DNA of 64,000 nucleotides from Hydrogenophilus sp. (GCA_026416515.1 JAOAEZ010000002.1:26480-90479), one strand, 5' to 3'; positions 28,718 to 39,188 are shown, counted from the first letter of the stretch. Numbers and translations are program-made. Notes: generated from the sequence alone by a model not told the origin.

Positions 28718-31147
28718 TTAGGGGTGACACGTGGTATGGGGGAGCGATCGCCAATAGCGCTGGTGGTCGCGACGGTAGGATCGAAGTTGAGGAGAGGCCT
28801 CTTCATTTTCAGGCAGCGTTAGGGTGAGCGCTCCTTCGCCGTCGGTGCGCGCAATTTCTGCTCCTGCCTTTTGCCAACGGGAGAGAACGTCACAGCGAGG
28901 GTGGCGATAGGGGCTGTCGAGCGCTACGCTGAGAAGCGCCCAGCGCGGAGAGAGGGAAGCGATCCAGGCAAAAGAGGAGGAGGTAGAACTGCCGTGGTGG
29001 TTGATGACCGTGGCGGTGACGGGGGAAAGGTCGGTGGTGGCAAGAAGGGCCGCTTCGGCGTGGGTGCTGAGGTCACCTGCGACAAGAAAGCGATGACCGC
29101 CGGCGCTTTCGACAAGCAGCACACAGGAGCGGTCGTTGTCGCGAGAGGTGAAGAGCCTGTCATGAGGCCAGAGGATGGTGAAGCGGACTTGGTCCCAGAT
29201 CCATTGTTCCCCCGCGCGACAGCGCGCCGCGCGGCGGTGGGTAAGAGGGGAAGGAGGGTCGGGTGGAAGGGTCCCGCCAAAGAGAATTTGATCGACCGTG
29301 TAACGATCGATGATCGCTTCAGCACCTCCAGCGTGGTCTGCGTCGAGATGGGAGAGAATAATGGTGTCCAGACGTCGGACCCCCTTCGCACGCAGGTAGG
29401 GCACAACGATGTGGGCGCCGGCGTTCCAGCTGCGATGGGCAGGACCGACATCGTAGAGGAGGTCGTGACGGGCAGTTTGGATGTGAATCGCTTGGCCTTG
29501 GCCCACGTCGAGGAGGGTGATGCGAGCCGCTCCTTCTTTTGGCCGGTCGGGTTGGGCTAAGATGGGTAACAACAGCGCCGGCAGAGCGAGTAGACGAGGA
29601 GGAGAGAGGGGAAATAGCGCCGAGAGGAGGAGAACGGCTGTGAGGAGAAGTACGGGGAGAGGAAGGTCAGGGAGAGCGATTGCCGCGCCGGGGAGAGCGG
29701 CGAACGCTTCTAGAAGGGGGATGAGGAGGGAGATGAGCCGGTCGAAGAGATTCCCAAGAAGCAAAGAGGGAAATGCGAGGAGTAAAAGGGCGAGTGGGGT
29801 GGCAATCCAGGCTACTAGGGGGATCGCAAAGAGGTTGGCGAGGGTGCCGAGGAGCGGCGTTTGCCCAAAAAAGAAGGCGGTGAGGGGAAATAAGGAGAGA
29901 GTGAGGAGAAATTGGAGGCGTAAAAGCGAGGCGAAAGGGCGAAGCGCAGCGAGAAGCGGTCCCAGGCGAGAAGGAGGAGTGGCACGGGAGGGAGGAGAAA
30001 AGGGATGTGATCTACCCTCGGTTTGGTCCAGGAGAAGAAGAACGGCGACGGCGGTGAAAGAGAGCCAGAAACCGGCTTCTCCGATCGCCCAGGGGTCCCA
30101 CAGAAGCACGATGAGAAAGGCGAGGGCAAGGGGCGCGTAAGTGGGAAAACGGCGGGAGAGAAGTTGAGCAAAAGCTACGACGGTGATCATGATCGCGGCG
30201 CGTACCGCAGGGATTCCAAAGCCGGCGAGGGCGACGTAAAGCCAGGCGCTGGGAATAATCGTGCTCCAACGGACATAGGGGGCGGGAATTGTATTGGTCA
30301 GCAAAACGCTTTGCCGCCAGAGGTGGTAGGCGATGCCTCCGATAAGCCAAGCGATCAGCGCGACATGCATTCCCGAAATGGCTACCAGGTGTGCCGTGCC
30401 GGTGGTTTGAACGAGACTCCAGAGCGACTCATCGAAACCACTCCGGTCGCCGAGGGCCAGCGCTCGCAACCATTCCCCGTGTTGAGGCGCCGCGCGCTCT
30501 AGACGCTCGGCCAGTTGGCTCCGAAATCGTTTCCAACGAAGACCTAGTTCTGTCGCCGGTGTCAGTGGGGTAGCGCTGAGAAGGGCGCCGCGCGCGTCGA
30601 TTCCTTGTCGGAACCACCACCATTCGCGATCGAAACTGCCCGGATTCGCCGGCGCGTAAACCGGTTTGAGACGAACCGTGGCTCGGTAGCGGTCTCCAGG
30701 GAGCAAAGGGTAGGAGAGGTCGGTGGGTAAGGAGAGGCGAGCAGAGCGAATCCAGGAGGTAGAAGGTTCTTCGCTGGGGTCAAAACGAACCACGACGGCA
30801 CGAGGAGGGCCTATAAGAGGCGCACGGTCGATGACGGTAAGGGTAGCTTCTAGAACAGCGCTAAAGGAGGCGGGGGGAGAGAGGGGTAGCGCGATCCGAC
30901 TCCGTTCCGCGGCCATTCCCCAGGCGAGAAGCGCGATCGCGCTCAGGGAAAGAAGGGAGGGGAGAAGGTAAGAAGGCCGCAGAGGGACCGCAGGGGAGGG
31001 AGAACGACGAGAGAACCAGGCGCTGAGAAGAAGAAGGAGCACCCCAGCGGCGATCGCTAGAGGGATCGCGGCGGGGGAAGGCCATGTCGGCGTCAAGTGC
31101 CAGAGGCCTACCCCGAGGGCGACCCCTAGCGCTGCTCGGAGCAGCAT
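28718..31147 (-). CDS. comEC: DNA internalization-related competence protein ComEC/Rec2
   Basis: 809 aa polytopic membrane protein. The competence domain is marked by LALGDRSGFDESLWSLVQTT and HLVAISGMHVALIAWLIGG. A C-terminal metallo-beta-lactamase-like domain has LDVGQGQAIHIQ and LSHLDADHAGG. It is the channel that passes single-stranded DNA through the inner membrane, implying capacity for natural transformation. It lies 25 bp downstream of the DUF2863 gene and is probably cotranscribed. Confidence 0.93.
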   Translation of the reverse strand: MLLRAALGVALGVGLWHLTPTWPSPAAIPLAIAAGVLLLLLSAWFSRRSPSPAVPLRPSYLLPSLLSLSAIALLAWGMAAERSRIALPLSPPASFSAVLEATLTVIDRAPLIGPPRAVVVRFDPSEEPSTSWIRSARLSLPTDLSYPLLPGDRYRATVRLKPVYAPANPGSFDREWWWFRQGIDARGALLSATPLTPATELGLRWKRFRSQLAERLERAAPQHGEWLRALALGDRSGFDESLWSLVQTTGTAHLVAISGMHVALIAWLIGGIAYHLWRQSVLLTNTIPAPYVRWSTIIPSAWLYVALAGFGIPAVRAAIMITVVAFAQLLSRRFPTYAPLALAFLIVLLWDPWAIGEAGFWLSFTAVAVLLLLDQTEGRSHPFSPPSRATPPSRLGPLLAALRPFASLLRLQFLLTLSLFPLTAFFFGQTPLLGTLANLFAIPLVAWIATPLALLLLAFPSLLLGNLFDRLISLLIPLLEAFAALPGAAIALPDLPLPVLLLTAVLLLSALFPLSPPRLLALPALLLPILAQPDRPKEGAARITLLDVGQGQAIHIQTARHDLLYDVGPAHRSWNAGAHIVVPYLRAKGVRRLDTIILSHLDADHAGGAEAIIDRYTVDQILFGGTLPPDPPSPLTHRRAARCRAGEQWIWDQVRFTILWPHDRLFTSRDNDRSCVLLVESAGGHRFLVAGDLSTHAEAALLATTDLSPVTATVINHHGSSTSSSFAWIASLSPRWALLSVALDSPYRHPRCDVLSRWQKAGAEIARTDGEGALTLTLPENEEASPQLRSYRRDHQRYWRSLPHTTCHP

Positions 31148-31172
31148 CGCCTGAGATTGCGCTGAGGAGATA

Positions 31173-32387
31173 TTAATGAAGGTAACGAGGAGGCGGGTTT
31201 CCGTGGTTTCGGGGGTTATCGTTTTCGCCGTGGGGATCTCCCGGAAGCTCCGCGTGTACGAGTTCCCCTGCTACGTTGGGGAAAAGCGGGGCCCCGCAGT
31301 CCTCACAATATTCGAGCGGAAGTGTGCGGCGCAGCTCCACAATGTCACTGACTCCACAATCGCGGAGAGTAGCGAGAATTTTCTCTATCATCTCTTCCTC
31401 GCTTTCATCATTGCCGATGAGCGGCCAGGGGATGCCGTGGACCACTTGCCCGCTCGGTTTCAGAGAGAGACCGATGCGGAATTCAAATTCAGCGTTCGAT
31501 TCGCAGGGGGCGACCACCGCCTTCAGCCGATTGGTGGGAATGTCGAATTCAGTTGCCAAATAGGCTATCGCCGCATGGATCGCAAAAACCCGTGCGTCTC
31601 GATTGGCTTTGCGGCTCGCAGTGAAATAGGCGTCAGGGGGTTCGACTTCGATTCCGCAGCCGACAAAAAGACGTTCGAGAATGGGGTCTACCCGCTTGCG
31701 CCATTCGCTGAAGGCTTTTTCGCGCGTAGTTTCAGCAAGGTGCCAGCGGTAGATCGCTTCTCCCTTGGGAACGGCTGCAGCGATAAGAAGATAGCGAATG
31801 TCCGAAAGAAACGTGAGGGTTTCGTTGAGAGAACGGCTATCCACCACAAAGTCTTCGTTGGCAAGAGCCGCTTTTTCCATCGAGAGAAGGAAGCGCCGCG
31901 TGGCTAAATATCCTTCGGGCAGCTGGTCAGGGCTGAAGAGGTGGTCGGCGATGGCGAAACGCACGTCAGGGGCGAAGATGTAGGCGGCAAAGGCGGTGCG
32001 AAGGTTACTGAGCACCGCGGGTGGGACCCCTTTCGCGGGAACCGAGTAGCGCGACCAGGCTAGAATCGGTGCCGCAATCAATAATAGGTCATAGGTTTTA
32101 TCCCGGACGACCGCTGCTTCACTCTCGACGGCGTCGAGCAGCTCACCGTAGGCCGCTTCGTCGCTGCGGTAGAGGTGCTCTAGCGCTTGCTCGATGGTGG
32201 CTTCGTCGCCCTCTTCCAGTAGGACCCGCAGGGCGGTTTCCAGTTGTTGCTCCCACCAGCGGTCTTCAATGCGGCTTCCCGATTGCGAGAGCCCTTCGGC
32301 CAGACGACAGAGGTGCTCTGCGCTGCGGAGCATCGCGGAGGGGCCCTTTCGCCGACTTTTGGGTTTGGGGTTTTGGGGAGAGCTCAT
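31173..32387 (-). CDS. DUF2863 family protein
   Basis: 404 aa with GAGGAG before the ATG. Overall it resembles the DUF2863 family found mainly in betaproteobacteria (AEHLCRLAEGLSQSGSRIED, RWWEQQLETALRVLLEEGDE). The C-terminus has a possible metal-binding CEDC motif (LEYCEDCGAPLFPN). No catalytic motif, signal peptide or membrane helix is apparent. Function is unknown. It lies 22 bp after ppsR on the same strand. Confidence 0.75.
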   Translation of the reverse strand: MSSPQNPKPKSRRKGPSAMLRSAEHLCRLAEGLSQSGSRIEDRWWEQQLETALRVLLEEGDEATIEQALEHLYRSDEAAYGELLDAVESEAAVVRDKTYDLLLIAAPILAWSRYSVPAKGVPPAVLSNLRTAFAAYIFAPDVRFAIADHLFSPDQLPEGYLATRRFLLSMEKAALANEDFVVDSRSLNETLTFLSDIRYLLIAAAVPKGEAIYRWHLAETTREKAFSEWRKRVDPILERLFVGCGIEVEPPDAYFTASRKANRDARVFAIHAAIAYLATEFDIPTNRLKAVVAPCESNAEFEFRIGLSLKPSGQVVHGIPWPLIGNDESEEEMIEKILATLRDCGVSDIVELRRTLPLEYCEDCGAPLFPNVAGELVHAELPGDPHGENDNPRNHGNPPPRYLH

Positions 32388-32409
32388 TGAATATACTCCT
32401 CGATCGCGG

Positions 32410-33246
32410 TCAAAGATGATGATAGCGGCGCTGTTTTTCCAGGTGGAGGAGAACGAGCGTGGCGATCTCCTCGATCGATTTGGTAGTGGTATCCAACCAT
32501 GGGATTCCTTCGCGACGCATCAGTTCAAGCGCCGATTCGACCTCCCGACGACAGGTCTCCAAGGCGGCGTATTCGCTGTTCGGCCGCCGCTCAGCGCGAA
32601 TTTGTGCGAGACGCTCCGGGGAAATAGTGAGACCAAAACACTTCTCGCGGTGGCGACGCAAAGCAGCGGGAAGGTGACCGCGCTCGAAATCTTCGGGGAT
32701 GAGCGGGTAGTTGGCCGCTTTGACCGCGTGCGTCATCGCGAGAAAGAGACTGGTCGGTGTTTTGCCGCAGCGCGAGACGCCGATGAGAATCACATCGGCC
32801 TCCGCGAGAGTAGTGTCGGAGGTGATTCCATCATCATGGGCGAGAGCGAAGTTGATCGCTTCGATTCGCCGCTGGTAGGTTTGGGAGTTCCCAACACCGT
32901 GCAGGCGACCGACGGTGTGGGTACTTTCAACACCGAACTCGCGTTCCAACGGCTCGATAAAGGTGGCGAAGAGGTCGATGATCAGCGCCGGCGTATCATT
33001 AAGCGCCGCTATTACTTCCGGTTTTACCAGGGTCGAAAACACGATCGGTCGATGGCCGCTTTTCTGGGCTACGCGGGTGATTGCCGCCGCTAAGTCGCGC
33101 GCTTTGCTGGGGGTATCGATGAACGGGGCGCGGACTTCCACCACTTCAATGTCCGGAAATTGGGTAAGTAGACTGTGACCGAGCGTTTCAGCGGTAATAC
33201 CCGTTCCATCAGAGACGTAGTAGATATGGCGTTTGAGGGGGATCAT
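32410..33246 (-). CDS. ppsR: PEP synthetase regulatory kinase/pyrophosphorylase
   Basis: 278 aa. The N-terminus (HIYYVSDGTGITAETLGHSL) and the P-loop-like VSRCGKTPTSLFLAM are diagnostic of the DUF299/PpsR family. It inactivates PEP synthase by ADP-dependent phosphorylation and restores it by phosphate-dependent dephosphorylation. The target, ppsA, is encoded divergently 88 bp away, which supports the call strongly. Confidence 0.95.
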   Translation of the reverse strand: MIPLKRHIYYVSDGTGITAETLGHSLLTQFPDIEVVEVRAPFIDTPSKARDLAAAITRVAQKSGHRPIVFSTLVKPEVIAALNDTPALIIDLFATFIEPLEREFGVESTHTVGRLHGVGNSQTYQRRIEAINFALAHDDGITSDTTLAEADVILIGVSRCGKTPTSLFLAMTHAVKAANYPLIPEDFERGHLPAALRRHREKCFGLTISPERLAQIRAERRPNSEYAALETCRREVESALELMRREGIPWLDTTTKSIEEIATLVLLHLEKQRRYHHL

Positions 33247-33300
33247 TTGCTCTTTCTCGAGTGGAAAAAGCGCATCCTTGTGAGTAGAATAGCGCCTGAG

Positions 33301-33313
33301 GGCTATTTTAGCC
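33301..33313 (+). other. Small perfect hairpin in the ppsA leader
   Basis: GGCTA TTT TAGCC lies 9 bp ahead of the ppsA GGAGAG ribosome site (33323-33328). A TAGAAT -10-like element sits just upstream at 33285-33290, so the hairpin would fall at the 5' end of the transcript. Its role is unknown. Confidence 0.4.
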
Positions 33314-33334
33314 GATTCAGTGAGGAGAGGGTAG

Positions 33335-35692
33335 ATGAGCCGCTATGTAATCTCTTTGCGCTCGTTGCGGATGACCGATGTGGCGCGGGTGGGGGGAAAG
33401 AACGCTTCATTGGGGGAAATGATCAGCCAGCTTCCCGCTAGCGTGCGCGTTCCCGACGGTTTTGCGACAACTGCCGAGGCGTTTTGGTTATTTTTGGACT
33501 ACAACGGGCTGCGCGAGCGTATCCATACGATGCTTTCTCAGCTGGATGTAAACGATGTGGGGGCGTTAGCGCGCACCGGTGCCGAAATTCGGGCGATGGT
33601 GACCGCGGCGTCTTTTCCTCCCGAGCTCGAGGCAGAGATTCGTGCAGCTTACGCTGACCTGACCCGAGAGGGAGAAGGGAGCTTTGCGGTGCGATCGTCG
33701 GCAACCGCGGAAGATTTGCCCGATGCCTCGTTCGCGGGACAACAAGAGACGCTGCTCAACGTTTCCGGGATCGACAATATCCTCAACGCCGTGCGCGAAG
33801 TGTTTGCGTCACTTTACAACGACCGGGCGATCGCTTACCGAGTCCATAAAGGGTTTGATCACCGCCATGTAGCTTTGTCGGCGGGGGTTCAGCGAATGGT
33901 GCGCTCCGACTTGGGAGCCTCAGGGGTGATGTTTACTCTCGATACCGAGTCGGGTTTCCGCGATGTGGTATTGATCACCGCTTCTTACGGGCTGGGGGAG
34001 ATGGTGGTGCAGGGGGCAGTGAACCCCGACGAGTTTTTCGTCCATAAGCCGATGTTGGCGCGCGGAAAAGCAGCGGTAGTGCGCCGAGTGCTCGGGTCGA
34101 AGTTGCAGAAGATGGTCTTCGCCGCAGAGGCCGGGAAACGAGTCGAGGTGGTCGAGACGAGCGTCGCAGAGCGTTTTCGCTTTACGCTGACCGACGAGGA
34201 GGTGCTCGAGTTGGCTCGGTACGCCGTGGCGATCGAGACCCACTACGGCAGACCGATGGATATCGAGTGGGCAAAAGATGGAATCGATGGCAAACTCTAC
34301 ATCGTCCAAGCCCGCCCGGAGACGGTGAAATCGCGCGATACCGGCCGGGTATTGGAAAAGTACCGCTTGAAGGAGCACAGCAAGGCGTTGGTTTCCGGAC
34401 GTGCTATTGGCCAAAAAGTGGCGGTAGGAGCGGTACGGGTAGTACGCGACGTGTCGGAGATCGAGCGGGTTCAGGTGGGCGATGTCTTGGTGACCGATAT
34501 GACCGACCCCAATTGGGAGCCGGTGATGAAGCGAGCCGCCGCCATTGTGACCAATCGGGGCGGGCGCACGTGCCACGCCGCGATTATCGCCCGCGAATTG
34601 GGAGTGCCGGCGATCGTCGGGTGTGGCAACGCGACCGAGGTTCTGAAGGATGGCGAGACGGTAACGGTCTCTTGCGCCGAGGGAGATACCGGCTATGTTT
34701 ATCGCGGGCAGCTCGAGTACGAGGTCCAGACAACCGATTTGAGCGATCTACCTGCGTTGCCAGTGCGGATTATGATGAATGTCGGGAACCCAGAGTTGGC
34801 CTTTGTGTTCGCTCAATTGCCCCATCGTGGAGTGGGGTTAGCGCGTTTGGAGTTTATCATCAACAACGTGATCGGCGTTCATCCACGGGCGATTCTTGAG
34901 GTCGATCGGCTCCCGGCGTCGGTGCGTGAAGAGATCGAACGACGGGCGCGCGGCTACGCTAGCCCGCGCGCCTTTTTCGTAGAGAAGCTAGCCGAGGGGG
35001 TGGCTACCATTGCGGCAGCGTTCTATCCCGAGCCAGTGATTGTGCGCCTTTCCGATTTTAAGTCCAATGAGTATCGAAAACTTCTGGGAGGAGAAATTTA
35101 CGAGCCGATCGAGGAAAACCCGATGCTCGGTTTCCGAGGAGCAGCCCGCTATGTGGCACCGTCGTTTCGCGATTGCTTCGAAATGGAGTGTGAGGCGTTG
35201 AAAAAAGTGCGCGAGGCGATGGGGTTTGAGAATGTCAAAATCATGGTTCCCTTTGTTCGAACAGTGGCAGAGGGAGAACGGGTTCTGAAGCTTCTCGCCA
35301 CCAATGGCTTAGAGCGGGGTAAGGCGGGACTAGAGATAATCATGATGTGCGAGATCCCGTCGAACGCACTCTTGGCCGACCAGTTCCTCGATCTTTTTGA
35401 TGGCTTTTCCATCGGCTCCAATGACCTGACCCAGCTTACCCTCGGGATCGATCGCGATTCGGGGTTGGTGGCCGAGTCGTTCGATGAACGCAACGAAGCG
35501 GTGAAAACGCTTCTGGGAATGGCAATCGATGCGTGCAATCGGCGGGGGAAATATGTGGGAATTTGCGGCCAGGGACCATCCGACCATCCCGATTTCGCCG
35601 AGTGGCTGATGAAACGCGGCATTCAAACCATCTCGCTGAACCCCGATACCGTGGTAGAGACATGGCTGCGATTGTCTGGCCCGCAGCAGTGA
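33335..35692 (+). CDS. ppsA: Phosphoenolpyruvate synthase
   Basis: 785 aa. The N-terminal ATP-grasp domain has [20 protein letters not shown]. The phospho-carrier histidine is in [20 protein letters not shown]. The C-terminal PEP/pyruvate barrel contains [20 protein letters not shown] and [11 protein letters not shown]. It converts pyruvate and ATP to PEP, AMP and phosphate, feeding gluconeogenesis from fixed carbon. rmlB starts 7 bp downstream. Confidence 0.97.
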   Translation: MSRYVISLRSLRMTDVARVGGKNASLGEMISQLPASVRVPDGFATTAEAFWLFLDYNGLRERIHTMLSQLDVNDVGALARTGAEIRAMVTAASFPPELEAEIRAAYADLTREGEGSFAVRSSATAEDLPDASFAGQQETLLNVSGIDNILNAVREVFASLYNDRAIAYRVHKGFDHRHVALSAGVQRMVRSDLGASGVMFTLDTESGFRDVVLITASYGLGEMVVQGAVNPDEFFVHKPMLARGKAAVVRRVLGSKLQKMVFAAEAGKRVEVVETSVAERFRFTLTDEEVLELARYAVAIETHYGRPMDIEWAKDGIDGKLYIVQARPETVKSRDTGRVLEKYRLKEHSKALVSGRAIGQKVAVGAVRVVRDVSEIERVQVGDVLVTDMTDPNWEPVMKRAAAIVTNRGGRTCHAAIIARELGVPAIVGCGNATEVLKDGETVTVSCAEGDTGYVYRGQLEYEVQTTDLSDLPALPVRIMMNVGNPELAFVFAQLPHRGVGLARLEFIINNVIGVHPRAILEVDRLPASVREEIERRARGYASPRAFFVEKLAEGVATIAAAFYPEPVIVRLSDFKSNEYRKLLGGEIYEPIEENPMLGFRGAARYVAPSFRDCFEMECEALKKVREAMGFENVKIMVPFVRTVAEGERVLKLLATNGLERGKAGLEIIMMCEIPSNALLADQFLDLFDGFSIGSNDLTQLTLGIDRDSGLVAESFDERNEAVKTLLGMAIDACNRRGKYVGICGQGPSDHPDFAEWLMKRGIQTISLNPDTVVETWLRLSGPQQ

Positions 35693-35699
35693 GCGGCTC

Positions 35700-36782
35700 A
35701 TGGCGATTTTGGTGACAGGAGGAGCCGGTTTTATCGGGAGCAACTTCGTGCTCGACTGGTTGGCGGAGCGTGAGGAGGAGGTGGTGACGCTGGACCTCCT
35801 CACCTACGCGGGAAATCCAGAGAATTTGGCTCCCGTGGCGGAAAATCCCCGCCATCTCTTAGTGGTGGGAGATATAGCGGATGAGATGTTGGTGGGTCGA
35901 TTGCTGCGGGAGCATCAGATTCGAGCGGTGATTCATTTCGCGGCCGAGTCGCATGTGGACCGCAGTATCGTAGGTCCAGAGGCGTTTATCCAAACCAACG
36001 TGGTGGGGACGTTCCGCTTGTTACGCGCCGTGCTCAGTTATTGGCAGGAGCTCCCTTTAGAGAAACGGCAGGCTTTTCGCTTTGTCCAGGTTTCAACCGA
36101 TGAGGTCTACGGGACCCTCGGCCCAGAAGACCCCCCTTTTCGAGAGAGTACCCCTTATGCTCCGAACTCGCCCTATGCGGCGAGTAAGGCAGCAGCCGAC
36201 CATTTAGTGCGCGCTTTTCATCGAACTTATGGACTGCCGACGTTGACGACCAACTGTTCTAATAACTACGGCCCTCGCCAGTTTCCAGAGAAGCTGATCC
36301 CTTTATGTTTGACGCGGGCGTTGTCCGGAGAGACGCTGCCCATCTACGGGGATGGCCAACAGATTCGCGATTGGCTCTACGTGGGAGATCATTGCGCGGC
36401 GATTCGCCGGATTCTCGACGCGGGGCGGGTGGGAGAGGTCTATAACATCGGCGGATGCAACGAACAGACCAATTTGGCGGTAGTTCAGCAACTATGTGCG
36501 GTATTGGATCTATTGCGGCCGCGCGCCGATGGTCGCTCTTACCGTGAGCAGATCGCTTTTGTCGCCGACCGCCCCGGACACGACCGCCGCTACGCGATCG
36601 ATGCTACTAAAATCCGAGAAGAATTGGGGTGGCAGCCAAGAGAGACCTTTCTTTCTGGGCTGAAAAAGACGGTGGCGTGGTATCTGGAAAACGAGGAGTG
36701 GTTGCACCGAGTGCAGAGCGGCGCGTACCGCGAGTGGGTCGAGCGGCAATACGGAGAAGGAAGGATCGAAAAGAAAGAATGA
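35700..36782 (+). CDS. rmlB: dTDP-glucose 4,6-dehydratase
   Basis: 360 aa. The Rossmann motif GGAGFIGSNFV is followed by QVSTDEVYGTL and the catalytic YAASKAAADH (YxxxK). NCSNNYGPRQFPEKLIPL completes the RmlB pattern. It performs the second step of dTDP-L-rhamnose synthesis, for LPS or exopolysaccharide. The end overlaps rmlD (ATGA). The tight spacing to ppsA is unusual. Confidence 0.96.
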   Translation: MAILVTGGAGFIGSNFVLDWLAEREEEVVTLDLLTYAGNPENLAPVAENPRHLLVVGDIADEMLVGRLLREHQIRAVIHFAAESHVDRSIVGPEAFIQTNVVGTFRLLRAVLSYWQELPLEKRQAFRFVQVSTDEVYGTLGPEDPPFRESTPYAPNSPYAASKAAADHLVRAFHRTYGLPTLTTNCSNNYGPRQFPEKLIPLCLTRALSGETLPIYGDGQQIRDWLYVGDHCAAIRRILDAGRVGEVYNIGGCNEQTNLAVVQQLCAVLDLLRPRADGRSYREQIAFVADRPGHDRRYAIDATKIREELGWQPRETFLSGLKKTVAWYLENEEWLHRVQSGAYREWVERQYGEGRIEKKE

Positions 36783-37696
36783 AGCGGGCGCGGGTAGTGC
36801 TGCTGGGCGTGACGGGTCAGGTGGGATGGGCGTTGAGACCGCGATTGGCCTTGCGGTATGAGGTGATGGCGCCGACCCGTTCCGAGCTCGATTTGGCCGA
36901 TCTGCAGAGGGTCGAAGGATGGCTCGAACAGTTTCGCCCCCAGGCGATCGTAAACGCCGCCGCTTACACAGCGGTGGACCGCGCCGAGGAGGAGAAGGCA
37001 GCCGCTTTCCTCCTCAATGGTGAGTTGCCGAGGGTATTGGCGCGCTTTGCCGCTGAGAGTCGAGCAGTACTGCTCCACTACTCGACCGATTATGTGTTCG
37101 ACGGTGTGGCGATGCGCCCTTATCGAGAAGAGGATACGCCAAACCCGTTAAATGTTTACGGCGCTAGTAAACGCGCCGGAGAGGAGGCGATCCTCGCGAG
37201 CGGTGCGGCGGCAGCGATTTTGCGGACGAGTTGGGTTTACGGGTTGCACGGAAATAACTTTCTGAAGACGATCCTGCGATTGGGGCAGAAGCGGGAACGA
37301 CTTCAGATTGTTGCCGATCAGATAGGCGCGCCGACCTCCGCAGAGTTGATCGCAGAGGTGAGCGAAATCGTATTGGCGAGATTGCTCGCGGGGGATAGAG
37401 GGGCGGTTGGTCTGTTTCATCTTACTGCTGCGGGAGCGGTGAGTTGGTATGGGTATGCGCGCTTTTTGTTGGAGGTAGCAGCTCAGTCGGGGTGGCCATT
37501 GCGGGTAAAACCGGAGACCGTTGAACCGATCGCCTCAGCTGATTACCCAGCCCGCGCGCGACGACCGGCTAATTCGTGTATGGATTGCAGTCGCCTGCAG
37601 GAATATTTCGGGGTGGTATTACCCGATTGGCAGGAAGAGGTAGCGCGTCTGGTGAAAGTATTGGTGGAACTTGCGGGATCGGAGAGAGCGGGGTAA
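36779..37696 (+). CDS. rmlD: dTDP-4-dehydrorhamnose reductase
   Basis: 305 aa from ATG 36779, overlapping rmlB by 4 bp; a longer open frame upstream is not supported. The NADPH motif is VVLLGVTGQVGWALR, then AAYTAVDRAEEEKAAAFLLN and STDYVFDG, with YGASKRAGEEAIL as the catalytic YxxxK. It is the last step of dTDP-rhamnose synthesis. Confidence 0.95.
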   Translation: MKRARVVLLGVTGQVGWALRPRLALRYEVMAPTRSELDLADLQRVEGWLEQFRPQAIVNAAAYTAVDRAEEEKAAAFLLNGELPRVLARFAAESRAVLLHYSTDYVFDGVAMRPYREEDTPNPLNVYGASKRAGEEAILASGAAAAILRTSWVYGLHGNNFLKTILRLGQKRERLQIVADQIGAPTSAELIAEVSEIVLARLLAGDRGAVGLFHLTAAGAVSWYGYARFLLEVAAQSGWPLRVKPETVEPIASADYPARARRPANSCMDCSRLQEYFGVVLPDWQEEVARLVKVLVELAGSERAG

Positions 37697-38640
37697 TGAG
37701 GTACCTGGAGGAGGAGCAGAAGGGGCTTCCCTATGCATTTACGCGTCGGATCAGCCGCCGAAAAGGGATCGTCCTGGCAGGGGGTGCCGGTACCCGGCTT
37801 CATCCCAGTACGTTAGCGATTTCGAAACAGCTTTTGCCCATCTACGATAAGCCGATGGTCTATTACCCGCTGTCGACGTTGATGTTGGCCGGGGTACGGG
37901 AGGTGCTGTTGATCTCTACCCCCCAAGATACCCCTCGTTTTCAGTTATTGCTCGGGGATGGCAGCCGGTGGGGGATGAGGATCGCTTATGCGGTGCAGGA
38001 ACGCCCCGAGGGAATCGCACAGGCGCTGCAGATTGCAGAGCCCTTTTTGAATGGAGAGGCATGCGTACTGATTTTAGGGGATAATGTTTTTTATGGTCAT
38101 GATTTGCAACAGCTTTTGATTTCGGCGGATGAGCAGTCGGTGGGTGCGACGATCTTTGCTTACCATGTTCAGGATCCCGAGCGGTATGGAGTGGTGTCAT
38201 TTGCGGCAGACGGACGGGTAATTGGGATCGAGGAAAAACCGGCACAACCGAAGTCCCCCTACGCGGTGACAGGACTCTATTTCTACGATAGTTCTGCTCC
38301 CGAACGAGCCCAACGTTTAAAACCCTCTGCCCGAGGAGAGTTGGAGATCACCGACCTTAACCGCAGCTATCTAGAGGATGGTCTGCTGCAGGTAGCAGTG
38401 ATGGGACGCGGCTATGCTTGGTTGGATACGGGTACCCACGATTCGTTGCTGGAGGCGGGGCAATTCATCGCAACGATCGAGCGTCGGCAAGGGTTGAAGG
38501 TGGCCTGTCTCGAAGAGATCGCATGGCGTCAAGGGTGGATCGATGTTAAGGTGGTCGCCGCAGAGGCAGAGAGGCTCGGCAAGAGCGGCTATGGGGCCTA
38601 TTTGCGCCGCTTAGTCAACGAAATAGAGAGAGGAATATGA
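37696..38640 (+). CDS. rmlA: Glucose-1-phosphate thymidylyltransferase
   Basis: 314 aa, starting within the rmlD stop (TAATG). The nucleotide-binding motif RKGIVLAGGAGTRLHPSTLA begins near residue 22, so the protein has a 20-residue N-terminal extension relative to most RmlA. EKPAQPKSPYAVTGLYFYD and GRGYAWLDTGTHDSLLEA are family blocks. It makes dTDP-glucose, the first step of the pathway, and is feedback-inhibited by dTDP-rhamnose in known enzymes. Confidence 0.95.
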   Translation: MRYLEEEQKGLPYAFTRRISRRKGIVLAGGAGTRLHPSTLAISKQLLPIYDKPMVYYPLSTLMLAGVREVLLISTPQDTPRFQLLLGDGSRWGMRIAYAVQERPEGIAQALQIAEPFLNGEACVLILGDNVFYGHDLQQLLISADEQSVGATIFAYHVQDPERYGVVSFAADGRVIGIEEKPAQPKSPYAVTGLYFYDSSAPERAQRLKPSARGELEITDLNRSYLEDGLLQVAVMGRGYAWLDTGTHDSLLEAGQFIATIERRQGLKVACLEEIAWRQGWIDVKVVAAEAERLGKSGYGAYLRRLVNEIERGI

Positions 38641-39188
38641 AAGCAGTCGAAACAGCGCTGCCGGGGGTACTTATCCTGGAACCAAAGGTGTTTAGCGATG
38701 AGCGGGGCTATTTTTTCGAGTCGTTCCGAGAGGAGCGCTTTGCCGAAATAGTGGGAAGATCGGTTCGGTTTGTTCAAGATAATGAGTCGAGATCCCGGCG
38801 CGGAACGCTGCGGGGACTGCATTACCAAGTACCGCCCCGGGCCCAAGGAAAATTGGTCCGTTGCGTAGAGGGGGCGATTTTCGACGTGGCAGTAGATCTG
38901 CGGCGCTCTTCTGCGACTTTTGGCAAGTGGTTTGGGGTGGAACTTTCCGACAATAACCGCCGCCAATTGTGGATCCCCGAGGGATTTGCGCATGGATTTC
39001 TTGCCCTCACCGAATTTGCAAGGGTTCTTTATAAGACTACAGATTATTACGCACCTGAGTGCGACCGTGTCGTGGCATGGAACGATCCAGTGCTCGGAAT
39101 TGAATGGCCGTCGCTGGGCGGAGAGTTTCTGCTTTCAGAGAAAGATCGGACTGCCCCTTTCCTTTCTGCAGCAGAACTCTTTCCGTAA
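38637..39188 (+). CDS. rmlC: dTDP-4-dehydrorhamnose 3,5-epimerase
   Basis: 183 aa. The cupin fold is evident from FSDERGYFFESF, RGTLRGLHYQVPP (catalytic His) and VDLRRSSATFGKWFGVELSD, with PEGFAHGFLAL. It converts the keto sugar before RmlD reduces it. ATG overlaps the rmlA stop by 4 bp, so rmlB-D-A-C are translationally coupled. Confidence 0.96.
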   Translation: MKAVETALPGVLILEPKVFSDERGYFFESFREERFAEIVGRSVRFVQDNESRSRRGTLRGLHYQVPPRAQGKLVRCVEGAIFDVAVDLRRSSATFGKWFGVELSDNNRRQLWIPEGFAHGFLALTEFARVLYKTTDYYAPECDRVVAWNDPVLGIEWPSLGGEFLLSEKDRTAPFLSAAELFP

